NCBI GenBank assembly: GCA_903928015.1
Contig: CAIYPF010000056.1
Coordinates: 1-64,000, forward strand
Source: an uncultured Gammaproteobacteria bacterium
GTDB taxonomy: Bacteria; Pseudomonadota; Gammaproteobacteria; Pseudomonadales; UBA5518
DNA: 64,000 bases
Direction of reading: 5' to 3'
Shown: piece by piece, positions 31,195 through 39,712 of the stretch
How the letters are laid out: each line of letters begins with the position of its first letter
How positions within the stretch are numbered: the first letter of the stretch is position 1
Position numbers and translations under genes: made by a program
The notes under the pieces: generated by a model
What the model saw: the letters and a program-made list of their open reading frames with translations, nothing else
What the model was told of the DNA's origin: nothing
The model's database searches: none

Positions 31195-33639
31195 TCAGAA
31201 GTTGTAGTCGAGGGTCACGCCGTAGGTGCGTGGCATGGCGTTCACGCGTCCAAAGGGACCGTTGGCGGCGTAGGCTGCAAGGAAGTAGTCCTCGTCGGCG
31301 ATGTTGTTGCTCCACACCGTGGTGCGCCACTTGCCGTCTTCGCTCGCGACGTGCACCCGGGCGTTCATCACGGTGTAGTCCTCGACAGCCTGCTCGGCAA
31401 GACGCGCGGAGGTGGCGTCCTTGTAGCTGAAGTCCCAGGCCACGCCCATCATCAGGCCGTCGGTCAGATGCCACTCGTAGCCGATGGTGCCGTTGTATTG
31501 CCACTCGGGCGACATCGCGAGCTCGATGCCCGAAGCGTCGAGGTACTTGATGCCGCTGCCATCCGGCGCCCAGGTGCTGGTGGGATCCACCGCCTCCCAT
31601 TCCTTGACCTCGGTGTCGAGCCAGGCCGCGCCCAGATCGACGCTCAGACCATCGGCCGGCAGCCAGCGCAATTCGACCTCCGCCCCCTTCACCTCGGACT
31701 TGGGCACGTTCGTCAGACCACCGATGTTGCCCACGAAGGTAACGGCGATGTCCTGCTCCTGCTTGTCCTCGTAGTCGTAGAAGAAGGTGGCCGCGTTCAA
31801 CTGCATCGAACCCTCGAGCAGGGTTGCCTTCACGCCCAGTTCGTAGGAGGTGAGTTGCTCTTCCTTGTACGGGATGAGCTGGGTCTGGGCGTTGCTGTTC
31901 GCGCCGTTGAAGCCGCCGGACTTGAAGCCGGTGCTCACGGTGAAATACGCGAGAACGTCGTCCGTGAAGGCGTAATCCACGCCAACCTTGCCCATCCACT
32001 TCTGCGTCTTGATGCTGTCGACGTAGGGGTGGAATGCATCGTTCGGATTACCGCCGGAACCGAGCAGGGTGAAGAAGTTGTTCGGGGAACCGGGCACGTC
32101 GTCGACCGTGCCGCAGCTTCCGGGCGTGAGCGATGTGCCGAAGGCGAAGTTCAGGAAGCCCGCGAGCGAGCCGTCGCCGGTGTCGTAGGTGCAACCCTCC
32201 CAATCGCGCTCCTCCTCCGTGTAGCGCAAGCCCACCGTGAGGCGCACCTTGTCCGTGGCGTTCCACTCCACGTGACCGAAGGCAGCCTTGGAGGTGGTGT
32301 CCTGCGAGTACAAGGTGTCGAGTTCGAGGATCGGCGCGAACTGGAACGGCGGAACGCCCCAGGCCACCGAGCCCCTGCCGAAGAGCGAATCACCCATGTA
32401 GTAGTTGTACCACTCGTCGACGGTGTCGTCGGAGTAGAACAGGCCCGCGATCCAGAGCAGGTTGTCGGTCTGACCGGAGAGCCGCAGTTCCTGCGAGAAA
32501 ACCTCGAGTTCGGAGGTGTTGATGTTGCTCGAATCCACATAGGCGCCACCGTCGGCGTCGAAGGCTTCGCGGCGCTCGAATTTGTCGTAGGCCGTGATGG
32601 AGGTGAGCGTCATTTCGCCCAATTCCCAGTCGAGTCGCGCGGAGGCGCCTTTGAGGTCGTTGTCGCGCTGCGGGCGGATATCCACTTCCTCGGGAGCACC
32701 GTTGCGCCGCGTGATCGTGGTGTTGGTCCAGTCGGCCGCCGAGTTGTTGTTGGTGCTGTACCAGGGAGGCGTCTCGCCGAGGTGCGCGCCCCCGGGCAGC
32801 CGATACTGGTCGAGGGGCGTGTAGGGCAGGTTGAATTCGTTCAGGCCGAACTCGCGACCGTCGTAGGCAGTGGATGCGGCGTTTTCACCCTCGTCCTTCA
32901 CGTAATGGGCATTGAGCAGCAGCGTGGCCGACTCGCCCAGGTCCAGTTCCAGCATGCCGCGAACGGCGCCGGCGTCCTGTTCGCCGAGCGTGTCGTTGCG
33001 GGTCAGGCTCTTCTGCCAGCCATTGCCGGAATCGACCTTCTTGATGGCGACACGACCGCGTGCGGAATCGGTGAGCGGGCCGCTGGCGAAGGCTTCGATC
33101 TCAAGGGTCTTGTAACGCCCATAGGAGGTCGAGAAACCGGCCTCGAATTCGTCGGTGGGCTTTTTGCTGATGAAGTTGATCGAGCCCGCGGTGGTGTTGC
33201 GGCCGTAGAGATCACCCTGCGGGCCTTTGAGTACCTCAACACGCTCGACATCGAAGATCGCGCCGCGCGTCATGACGCTGTAGGGCAGCGAAACCTCGTC
33301 GAAATAGAGACCGACCGTGGAAGATGCGCCCACGTTGTAGTCCTGGAAGCCCACACCGCGGATGGTGTAAACGGGGACGCCGAGCGAGAAGGACTCGTTC
33401 ACTGTAAGACCGGGGGTGTGGAGAGCCACATCCTCGGCGCTCTTCACGCCCATCTCCTTCAGGCGGTCACCGGTGAAGGCATTGATGGTGACGCCGACGT
33501 CGTTGATGCCCTCCTCGTGCTTCTGCGCGGTGACGACGACTTCCTCGATCTGCTGCGCTGCCGTGGCGGTCATGGCCACGCCGCACAACGCGATCGCTCC
33601 CGCCAATGCGCCCAACCGGATACCGTGGTTCCTGCTCAT
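31195..33639 (-). CDS. TonB-dependent outer-membrane receptor
   Basis: An 814-residue receptor. The N-terminus has a signal peptide ending near MTATAA, then the TonB-box-like region QQIEEVVVTAQK and a plug domain (NDVGVTINAFTG, YTIRGVGFQ, VERVEVLKGPQGDLYGRNTTAGSIN). The beta-barrel ends in the aromatic-terminated LDYNF, required for outer-membrane insertion. It imports an unknown substrate. It lies downstream of the amidase and HDAC-like genes on the same strand, which suggests it brings in their substrate. A perfect terminator follows. Confidence 0.95.
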   Translation of the reverse strand: MSRNHGIRLGALAGAIALCGVAMTATAAQQIEEVVVTAQKHEEGINDVGVTINAFTGDRLKEMGVKSAEDVALHTPGLTVNESFSLGVPVYTIRGVGFQDYNVGASSTVGLYFDEVSLPYSVMTRGAIFDVERVEVLKGPQGDLYGRNTTAGSINFISKKPTDEFEAGFSTSYGRYKTLEIEAFASGPLTDSARGRVAIKKVDSGNGWQKSLTRNDTLGEQDAGAVRGMLELDLGESATLLLNAHYVKDEGENAASTAYDGREFGLNEFNLPYTPLDQYRLPGGAHLGETPPWYSTNNNSAADWTNTTITRRNGAPEEVDIRPQRDNDLKGASARLDWELGEMTLTSITAYDKFERREAFDADGGAYVDSSNINTSELEVFSQELRLSGQTDNLLWIAGLFYSDDTVDEWYNYYMGDSLFGRGSVAWGVPPFQFAPILELDTLYSQDTTSKAAFGHVEWNATDKVRLTVGLRYTEEERDWEGCTYDTGDGSLAGFLNFAFGTSLTPGSCGTVDDVPGSPNNFFTLLGSGGNPNDAFHPYVDSIKTQKWMGKVGVDYAFTDDVLAYFTVSTGFKSGGFNGANSNAQTQLIPYKEEQLTSYELGVKATLLEGSMQLNAATFFYDYEDKQEQDIAVTFVGNIGGLTNVPKSEVKGAEVELRWLPADGLSVDLGAAWLDTEVKEWEAVDPTSTWAPDGSGIKYLDASGIELAMSPEWQYNGTIGYEWHLTDGLMMGVAWDFSYKDATSARLAEQAVEDYTVMNARVHVASEDGKWRTTVWSNNIADEDYFLAAYAANGPFGRVNAMPRTYGVTLDYNF

Positions 33640-33706
33640 GTGCGTCCCCTTTCTTCGATGGTTTTCAGATACGTGGCATCACGGAGGCAGCCCGTGCGAC
33701 CCTCAG

Positions 33707-33734
33707 ACTGTAGTCAAACAGCACCCACAAGCAA
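33707..33734 (-). promoter_or_regulatory. Possible promoter of the TonB receptor gene
   Basis: On the minus strand TTGCTT (33729-33734) and TACAGT (33707-33712) are 16 bases apart, about 70 bases before the receptor ATG. AAGGGG lies upstream of that ATG as a ribosome-binding site. Matches are moderate, so this is a candidate only. Confidence 0.3.
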
Positions 33735-33780
33735 TGTCGAGGCTGTAAGGGAAACCCCTGTTGACTCAGCGGGAAGTGGC

Positions 33781-35406
33781 TCAGAGCCCGGGCGGCACGC
33801 GCGCGCCAAAACCCGCCGCAGCGGCGTAAGCGGCGCCTGCGCGCAACACATCCACGTCTCGTCGCAGCGGACCGATCAGTTGCAGACCCATGGGTAAGCC
33901 AGCGGCTGAAAAACCCGCGGGTACCGCGACAATGGGGCAGCCGCTCATGGTTCCCCCGATCACCACCTCCATCCAGCGGTGATAGGTGTCCATGCTTCGC
34001 CCGCCTACATTGAGGGGCCAGTGGGTGTCGGCGTCAAAAGGAAAGACCTGCGCCGTGGGCAGCACGAGAAAGTCGAATTTCTCGAACAACGCGCTGAAGG
34101 CCGCGTACCACCGGGCACGCGTGGCCATCGCCTCGCTCACTTGCGTGGCAGAGAGTCCTAGACCGCCCTCGACCTCCCACACCAACTCCGGCTTGAGCTG
34201 CGCACGGCGCGCGGGATCACGGTACAGGGGAGCGGCCCAGGCGGCCGTGCTCCACTGGCGCAGAACGATCCAGGCTTGCCACAACTGCGCCATGTCGAAT
34301 TCGGGCCGGGCATCGGAGACCGTACAGCCGATCGCTTCGACATGCGCGAGAGCGCTCCGGCACAAGGGAAGCACGCCCTCCTCCATCGGCAGATAACCGC
34401 CGTAATCGCCCAGCCAGCCAATGCGCAGGCCATCCGTCCTGGCAGCCAACGGCGCGGCGAAGGTGTCGGCGTCGAGATCGAGCGAGAGCGGATCGCGCCG
34501 GTCATAGCCGGCCATCGTGGACAGCAATCGCGCCGCCTCGGGCACGCTGCGGGCCATGGGGCCGGCAGTACTCAGCAGGTCGATGTAATCGGGGCCATCG
34601 CCCGGGATCGTGCCCAGTGTTGGCCGGAAGCCGATGACGTTGTTCCAGCCGGAGGGGTTGCGCAGCGAGCCCATCATGTCGCTGCCGTCGGCGACCGGCA
34701 GCATGCGCAGCGCGAGCGCCACCGCAGACCCGCCGCTCGAGCCGCCGGAGGTACGCGTTGCATCCCAGGCGTTGCGCGTCACCCCGAAGACCGGGTTGTA
34801 GCTCTGCGAGCCATAGCCGAATTCCGGCACATTGGTCTTGCCGATGAACAGCGCGCCCGCGGCACGGATGCGCGACACGAACACCGAGTCCTTCTGCGCC
34901 ACGTTGTCGCGCAGCAGAGGCGAGCCACTGGTGGTGCGGATGCCCCGCACATCCACGAGGTCCTTGGGCGCATAGGGCATCCCGTGCATCCAGCCGCGCC
35001 ACTGTCCGCGGGAGAGCTCCGCATCGCAGGCGCGGGCCTCTTCGAGGAGTTCCGATGCCGGGCGCAACGAGACGATGGCGTTGACCCGCGGGTTATGGTG
35101 CTCGATCTGTGCGAGGTAGGCCTTCATTACCTCTACCGCGGACACGGCGCGCGAGCGGATCGCAGCGGACAAGGCGAGCGCGTCGAGTCCGGCTACCGGC
35201 CCCCCCGGCAAGGCAGTAGCTTGCGCCGCCTGCAGGGAACCGTGGCCGAACGCGAAACCGGCACCGAGCAGCGCAGCACCCTGCAGGAACCGCCGCCGTC
35301 CCGCACCGTGCGCAAGCACCGGGGACTCTTCTTCCTGAAGCTCGACATGCTCACCACCGGCGCTGCCCTGCGTCTCCCGCACACCCGGACCGGCTGCTCG
35401 CGACAT
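33781..35406 (-). CDS. Tat-exported amidase (amidase signature family)
   Basis: A 541-residue amidase with a twin-arginine signal at residues 37-41 (GRRRFLQGAALLGAGFAFG), so it works outside the cytoplasm. The Ser-cisSer-Lys triad is visible: K148 in APKDLVD, the cis-Ser in TSGGSSGGSA (220-228) and the nucleophile S247 in SDMMGSLRNP, where the family usually has TDTGGSIR. It would hydrolyse a carboxamide bond; substrate unknown. The ATG at 35406 is preceded by GAGGGA and lies 19 bases after the HDAC-like stop. The signal starts unusually far (about 35 residues) from the N-terminus. Confidence 0.92.
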   Translation of the reverse strand: MSRAAGPGVRETQGSAGGEHVELQEEESPVLAHGAGRRRFLQGAALLGAGFAFGHGSLQAAQATALPGGPVAGLDALALSAAIRSRAVSAVEVMKAYLAQIEHHNPRVNAIVSLRPASELLEEARACDAELSRGQWRGWMHGMPYAPKDLVDVRGIRTTSGSPLLRDNVAQKDSVFVSRIRAAGALFIGKTNVPEFGYGSQSYNPVFGVTRNAWDATRTSGGSSGGSAVALALRMLPVADGSDMMGSLRNPSGWNNVIGFRPTLGTIPGDGPDYIDLLSTAGPMARSVPEAARLLSTMAGYDRRDPLSLDLDADTFAAPLAARTDGLRIGWLGDYGGYLPMEEGVLPLCRSALAHVEAIGCTVSDARPEFDMAQLWQAWIVLRQWSTAAWAAPLYRDPARRAQLKPELVWEVEGGLGLSATQVSEAMATRARWYAAFSALFEKFDFLVLPTAQVFPFDADTHWPLNVGGRSMDTYHRWMEVVIGGTMSGCPIVAVPAGFSAAGLPMGLQLIGPLRRDVDVLRAGAAYAAAAGFGARVPPGL

Positions 35407-35425
35407 CGGTGATCCCTCGTTGTTG

Positions 35426-36553
35426 TCAGTGTCGGCCCGGGCCCTGTGCGAGCCGCAACAGATCCGGCATGGCCCGGTCGATGGCCACAGACTGGTGCGA
35501 CTGCAACTCCTGCCCACCGAGTCCGGCCATGATCGGTTCGAAGGGATCCTGCACGCCGCTGCCGATGCCGCGCAACTCCTCGAGCACTGTGAGTCCGTAA
35601 AAAGGCACGGTAGGCGCGTGGTAACCACCCTCGTGACAGAGCAGCAGACGTCCCTCGCAGAGCTCCTGCGCAACCGCGACCATACGCTGCGTCAGCGCAC
35701 GGTAGCCCCCGCTGTGCATCTGCATCCTGCCGAGCGGATCGTAGGCGCCCGCATCGAAACCCGATGGCACGATGATCAATTGCGGCCGATAGGCGCGCAG
35801 TGCCGGCAACACCACACGATCCCAGGCCGCCTCGTAAGCGCCGGTCCCGGAACCCGGCGGCAGCGGCACGTTGACGCAGAAGCCCGCACCCGATCCCTCG
35901 CCGCGCTCGTGAACGTGGCCCGAGTCGGGCGGAAAACAGTTGTCCTGGTGGACCGAGATGGTGAGCGCGCGCGGATCGGACCAGAACGCGCTCTGCGTCC
36001 CGTTTCCGTGGTGCACGTCCCAGTCGACAAAGGCGATGCGCTCCAGGCCGTAGTGCTCAAGCGCATGAAAACCCGCGATGGCCGCATTGCCGAAGATACA
36101 GAAGCCCATTCCCATGTCGGCAACAGCGTGGTGGCCCGGCGGACGCACCAGTGCATAGGCATTGTCCACCTCGCCTGCCATGATCGCCTCGAGCGCGGCC
36201 AGCACCCCGCCCGCAGACAGCATCGCTATCTCGTAGCTTCCCCGACCCATCGGCGTGAAGGGGCCGGCATCGCCGCCGATCCCCGCACTGAGACTGCGCA
36301 CCCGCTCCAGATGCTCTCGCGTATGGAAGCGCAGTATCTCTGCCTCGATGGCTTCCCGCGGTTCAATCAATGTGAGTTGCTTGATGAATCCCGACGCCTC
36401 CACAAGGTTGCGGAAACGGCGCTTGGTCTCGGGATTCTCTGCGTGTTCATAGGGCTGAACCGGATTGCCGTAAGGCATGATGCCGGCGTAATTGCCCGTG
36501 TTGTGCCACATGTAGAGTTCGTGGCAGACGAAGCCGGTGCGGCGTGCGGACAT
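35426..36553 (-). CDS. Histone-deacetylase-like amidohydrolase (class II/acetylpolyamine type)
   Basis: A 375-residue zinc amidohydrolase of the HDAC/acetylpolyamine amidohydrolase/acetoin utilisation family. RPPGHHAV gives the charge-relay histidines H141 and H142. Zinc ligands are D179 and H181 in VDWDVHHGNGTQ, with the third Asp in PSGFDAG. Such bacterial enzymes remove acyl groups from amines such as acetylpolyamines. No signal peptide, so cytoplasmic. It is the first gene of a unit with the amidase and receptor; an ATG at 36553 with AGAGGA upstream was chosen. Confidence 0.92.
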   Translation of the reverse strand: MSARRTGFVCHELYMWHNTGNYAGIMPYGNPVQPYEHAENPETKRRFRNLVEASGFIKQLTLIEPREAIEAEILRFHTREHLERVRSLSAGIGGDAGPFTPMGRGSYEIAMLSAGGVLAALEAIMAGEVDNAYALVRPPGHHAVADMGMGFCIFGNAAIAGFHALEHYGLERIAFVDWDVHHGNGTQSAFWSDPRALTISVHQDNCFPPDSGHVHERGEGSGAGFCVNVPLPPGSGTGAYEAAWDRVVLPALRAYRPQLIIVPSGFDAGAYDPLGRMQMHSGGYRALTQRMVAVAQELCEGRLLLCHEGGYHAPTVPFYGLTVLEELRGIGSGVQDPFEPIMAGLGGQELQSHQSVAIDRAMPDLLRLAQGPGRH

Positions 36554-36781
36554 GGCGCTGATCCTCTGGATTGGCGGCCTCCAGGGCCGAGAATTGGTCG
36601 TGGTCACGACGGATTAGAGCAGATCGACTGCGACGCGGGTTTGGCTGGCCGCGAAGCCCGGGTTGACGCTCAGCGAAACGCCGGATTTCCCTCGTGGTCA
36701 ACGCCACTCTTCCCCACGGGCATGGCTACCGGGGAGAGACTGTGATTACCTTGCCCGAGCCCCACTCGAGAACTGAAGACC

Positions 36782-38509
36782 ATGAGACTCACCCCATCTC
36801 TGCGCATGACGGCTGCGCTGCTGCTGTGTTCACTGGCATCTGCCGGTCATGCAACGCCCACCGGCACCGGGCCTGCCGCACTGCTGCTCACCGGCGGCAA
36901 GGTGCACGGCCCCGGCGCCGTATCCGAGGCGGTAGCCGTTGATGCGGGTGGCGTGATTCTGGCCGTGGGCAGCGCATCGGAACTCGCGAAGCTGCAAACC
37001 CCGCAGACCCGGGTAGTGGATCTGCACGGCGCAAGCGTGCTGCCGGGCTTCCACGACGTGCACGTGCATCCCGTCTTCGGCGGCATCCTCGAAAAGCAAT
37101 GCAAGATCGCGCAGGGCGCGGGTCTCGAGGCCATCCAGACCCGGGTGAAGGAATGCGTCTCACGGGCAAAACCCGGGGAATGGATCACGGGCGGCCAGTG
37201 GGATGCATCGGCCATCGGGCGCATCCCCGACCGGTCCATGCTCGATGCCGTCGCGCCGCAGAATCCGGTGTGGCTGCACGACACCAGCGGCCACTCCACC
37301 TGGGCCAACAGCAAAGCGCTGGCTGCCGCTGGCATCACCCGCACCACCACCGATCCGGAAGGCGGGATCATCGAGCGCGATGCCAAAGGCGAACCCACCG
37401 GCATCCAGCGCGAGACCGCCAACGGACTGGTCCAGACCCACGTGCCCGCCCCGAGCGCAGAACACACGCGGGCGGCGCTGGAATGGGCACTGCAGAACAT
37501 GCTGTCCTACGGAATAACCTCGTTCACCGAGGCCTCTGTGGGCTTCTCCGCAGGCCTCACCCGCGAGGCCGGCGTATGGCGCAGCGTTGCAGACGCGGGC
37601 ACGCTCAAGCAGCGCGCACGCCTGTGCCTTACCTGGGCCCCCGGCAATGCGGAGGCCGAGTCCGTGATCGCCGGGCGCAATGCCTACACCCGCGACAGAC
37701 TCTCGCCCGACTGTGTGAAGGTCTTCCTGGACGGCGTTCCCACCGACAGCCACACGGCAGCCATGCTCGAGGATTACGCCGGAACGGTGGCGGGCCGCAA
37801 CGACGAGGCCGCACGCAAGGGCATGCTGCTGGTGCCGCAGCCGCAACTGGACGAGGCCGTCACCCGCTTCGACCGCATGGGGCTCACCGTGAAGTTTCAC
37901 GCCGCCGGGGACGCGGCCGTGCGTGCCGGACTGCATGCGATCGAGGCCGCCCGCAAGGCAAACGGTTTCAGCACCCTCTCGCACGATGTGGGGCACTGCA
38001 CCTTCGTGGCAAAGGAAGATCTTGCGATCGCCCGGCGCGTGGGCGCGGCCTTCGAAATCTCGCCCTATCTGTGGGACCCTAGCCCGATAAACGATGACAT
38101 CACCAAGGCCGTGGGCCCCGAGCGCATACGGCGCGTATGGCCCGCACGGGAGATGATCGATGCGGGCGCGCTGGTGGTGCCCGGCTCGGACTGGGCAGTG
38201 GTCCCATCGGTGAACCCGTGGATCGCGGTCGAGACGCTGGTCACGCGGGAGAACCCCGGCGGCAGCACGCGATCCTTCGGCAAGGAGGAGGCCATCACCG
38301 TGAAGGAGGCCATCGGGCTTTTCACGGTGAATGCCGCGCGCCACGAAGGGAGCGAAGACAAGCTCGGCCGTATCGAGCCCGGCATGCTCGCCGACCTGAT
38401 CGTCGTGGATCAGGACCCTTACACGGTCCCCGCAAATACCCTGGCCAAGACGCGGGTTCTGAAGACGATCATCAACGGCGACATCGTCTACGAGACTCCA
38501 GCGCCCTGA
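36782..38509 (+). CDS. Exported amidohydrolase (YtcJ/Amidohydro_3 type)
   Basis: A 575-residue metal-dependent amidohydrolase with a Sec signal peptide (about residues 1-24, ending GHA). LPGFHDVHVHP carries the HxH metal ligands H94 and H96; VKFHAAGDAAVRAG and later GSDWAV provide further ligand regions. It acts in the periplasm on an unknown N-acyl, amide or urethane-type substrate. It is divergent from the HDAC-like unit and touches the stop of the convergent metallo-beta-lactamase gene. It is the intact counterpart of the degenerate protein at 29980-31053. Confidence 0.9.
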   Translation: MRLTPSLRMTAALLLCSLASAGHATPTGTGPAALLLTGGKVHGPGAVSEAVAVDAGGVILAVGSASELAKLQTPQTRVVDLHGASVLPGFHDVHVHPVFGGILEKQCKIAQGAGLEAIQTRVKECVSRAKPGEWITGGQWDASAIGRIPDRSMLDAVAPQNPVWLHDTSGHSTWANSKALAAAGITRTTTDPEGGIIERDAKGEPTGIQRETANGLVQTHVPAPSAEHTRAALEWALQNMLSYGITSFTEASVGFSAGLTREAGVWRSVADAGTLKQRARLCLTWAPGNAEAESVIAGRNAYTRDRLSPDCVKVFLDGVPTDSHTAAMLEDYAGTVAGRNDEAARKGMLLVPQPQLDEAVTRFDRMGLTVKFHAAGDAAVRAGLHAIEAARKANGFSTLSHDVGHCTFVAKEDLAIARRVGAAFEISPYLWDPSPINDDITKAVGPERIRRVWPAREMIDAGALVVPGSDWAVVPSVNPWIAVETLVTRENPGGSTRSFGKEEAITVKEAIGLFTVNAARHEGSEDKLGRIEPGMLADLIVVDQDPYTVPANTLAKTRVLKTIINGDIVYETPAP

Positions 38510-39439
38510 TCACTCCTTGATGTGGTTCTCGAGGCTGTACTTCAGGAAGAAGTCGGCCTCGCCCCACCCCGGGTAGAGGGCCTTCATCTGCTCCATCGCC
38601 TCGCTGCGGGTCTTCGCCGAGAGCGTGATCCGCGTGTAATTGTCGATGTAGCCCATCACCGTATCGAACATCGACATGTCCGTGACATCACCGTGCCCCG
38701 GATAGACCGTCGGATTGCGGGCAGCATATTCACGCTTGATACGGCCGAGTTCGCTCTTCCAGTTCGCGATGTCCTGACGGCTGATGTCGTCCCCCAACCA
38801 CAGGTGCACGTGGTTGTAACCGAAATCGGAGAGGAACAACGCATTCAGCTCGGGGCTGTAGACCGTGGTCATGTAATCGGCTTCTGCCGGGAGGTAATCG
38901 GTGGTGAGTTCCAGCGTTCCGCCGCCGTCGAGCGTGAGGGTTTTCCCGGGCAGCACCTCGATCCGGTTCTCGTAGTCGAAACCTCCGGGATTCAGGGCCG
39001 TTTTAGGCTTCAAGGCGGGATCGAGTGCGGGCTCCGCACCGGTCTCGCCGCCCGAATCCATGTAGATCGCGTAAGCCTTGATGGCGCGCTTGATGTCTTC
39101 GGAGGCCACCACGATCCGCGCCTGCGGAAAGGCCGCATGGAAGCGTGCCATGCCCGTGAAATGATCCGTGTGGCCGTGGGTGATCAGGATGTGCGTGAGC
39201 GGCAGGTGCCGCGCCTTGACGCGCTCGATCAGCCGGTCGGCCTCAACGGCCTTGCGCTGCACGTCCATGACAATCAGGCTCTTGCCGTTCGAGAAGATGA
39301 ACGAGTTCACCGAGGCAAAACTGCCCCGGTACATCTCGACCTCCAGCTTTCCGCCGGCCCCGGCGGCAAACGCCGGCAGGCAGCAGAGCAGCAACATCAA
39401 GGCAGACCAGAGCAGACTCCGGGATCCGGCAAGACGCAT
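38510..39439 (-). CDS. Periplasmic metallo-beta-lactamase-fold hydrolase
   Basis: A 309-residue MBL-fold protein with a signal peptide (LLWSALMLLLCCLPAFAAG). The metal motif is H88-x-H90-x-D92-H93 in ITHGHTDH; further histidines lie in NHVHLW and YPGHGD. The family covers lactonases, thioesters and ester hydrolases, so the substrate cannot be named. The ATG at 39439 was chosen because upstream codons do not extend the signal sensibly. It is divergent from the second TonB receptor gene across 273 bases. Confidence 0.88.
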   Translation of the reverse strand: MRLAGSRSLLWSALMLLLCCLPAFAAGAGGKLEVEMYRGSFASVNSFIFSNGKSLIVMDVQRKAVEADRLIERVKARHLPLTHILITHGHTDHFTGMARFHAAFPQARIVVASEDIKRAIKAYAIYMDSGGETGAEPALDPALKPKTALNPGGFDYENRIEVLPGKTLTLDGGGTLELTTDYLPAEADYMTTVYSPELNALFLSDFGYNHVHLWLGDDISRQDIANWKSELGRIKREYAARNPTVYPGHGDVTDMSMFDTVMGYIDNYTRITLSAKTRSEAMEQMKALYPGWGEADFFLKYSLENHIKE

Positions 39440-39628
39440 GCGTACGATCTCCGATATGTAAACAGGCAGGCGGCACAGGCAAGCTAACAGAGTCTTCGCG
39501 GGGCAACAGAGATGTCTTTGCTGAGAGCGAATCCCTGCGTTGACCTTCAGGGAAACACCCACCCGCGTTGTGGCAATTCTGCGCACGACACACCTCCGGG
39601 GCTGACAGAGCCCGCCGCGCCCTCATAG

Positions 39629-39656
39629 GATTCGGGTCACCCGACCCAGATTCGGG
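39629..39656. promoter_or_regulatory. Possible operator: GATTCGGG direct repeats around a palindrome
   Basis: Two GATTCGGG copies, 20 bases apart, flank the perfect palindrome CGGGT-C-ACCCG at 39633-39643, about 70 bases upstream of the receptor gene start. A regulator site is possible. The rest of the 273-base divergent region shows no gene and no clear -35/-10 pair. Confidence 0.3.
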
Positions 39657-39712
39657 CAGGTCCGTCAGCGCATTCGCAGCGCCGGATTCAGTCAATACAA
39701 GGAGACCGCCAC

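Noticed and set aside
33738-33760. Shared AGGGAAAC-CCC motif upstream of both complete TonB receptor genes (second near 39549)
   Set aside because: Opposite orientation relative to the genes, different distances and only two copies; not enough to call a regulatory motif.
31192-33897. A 901-codon plus-strand open frame opposite the TonB receptor gene
   Set aside because: Pure shadow of the receptor: no domain, and the receptor has a signal peptide, plug, barrel and terminator.
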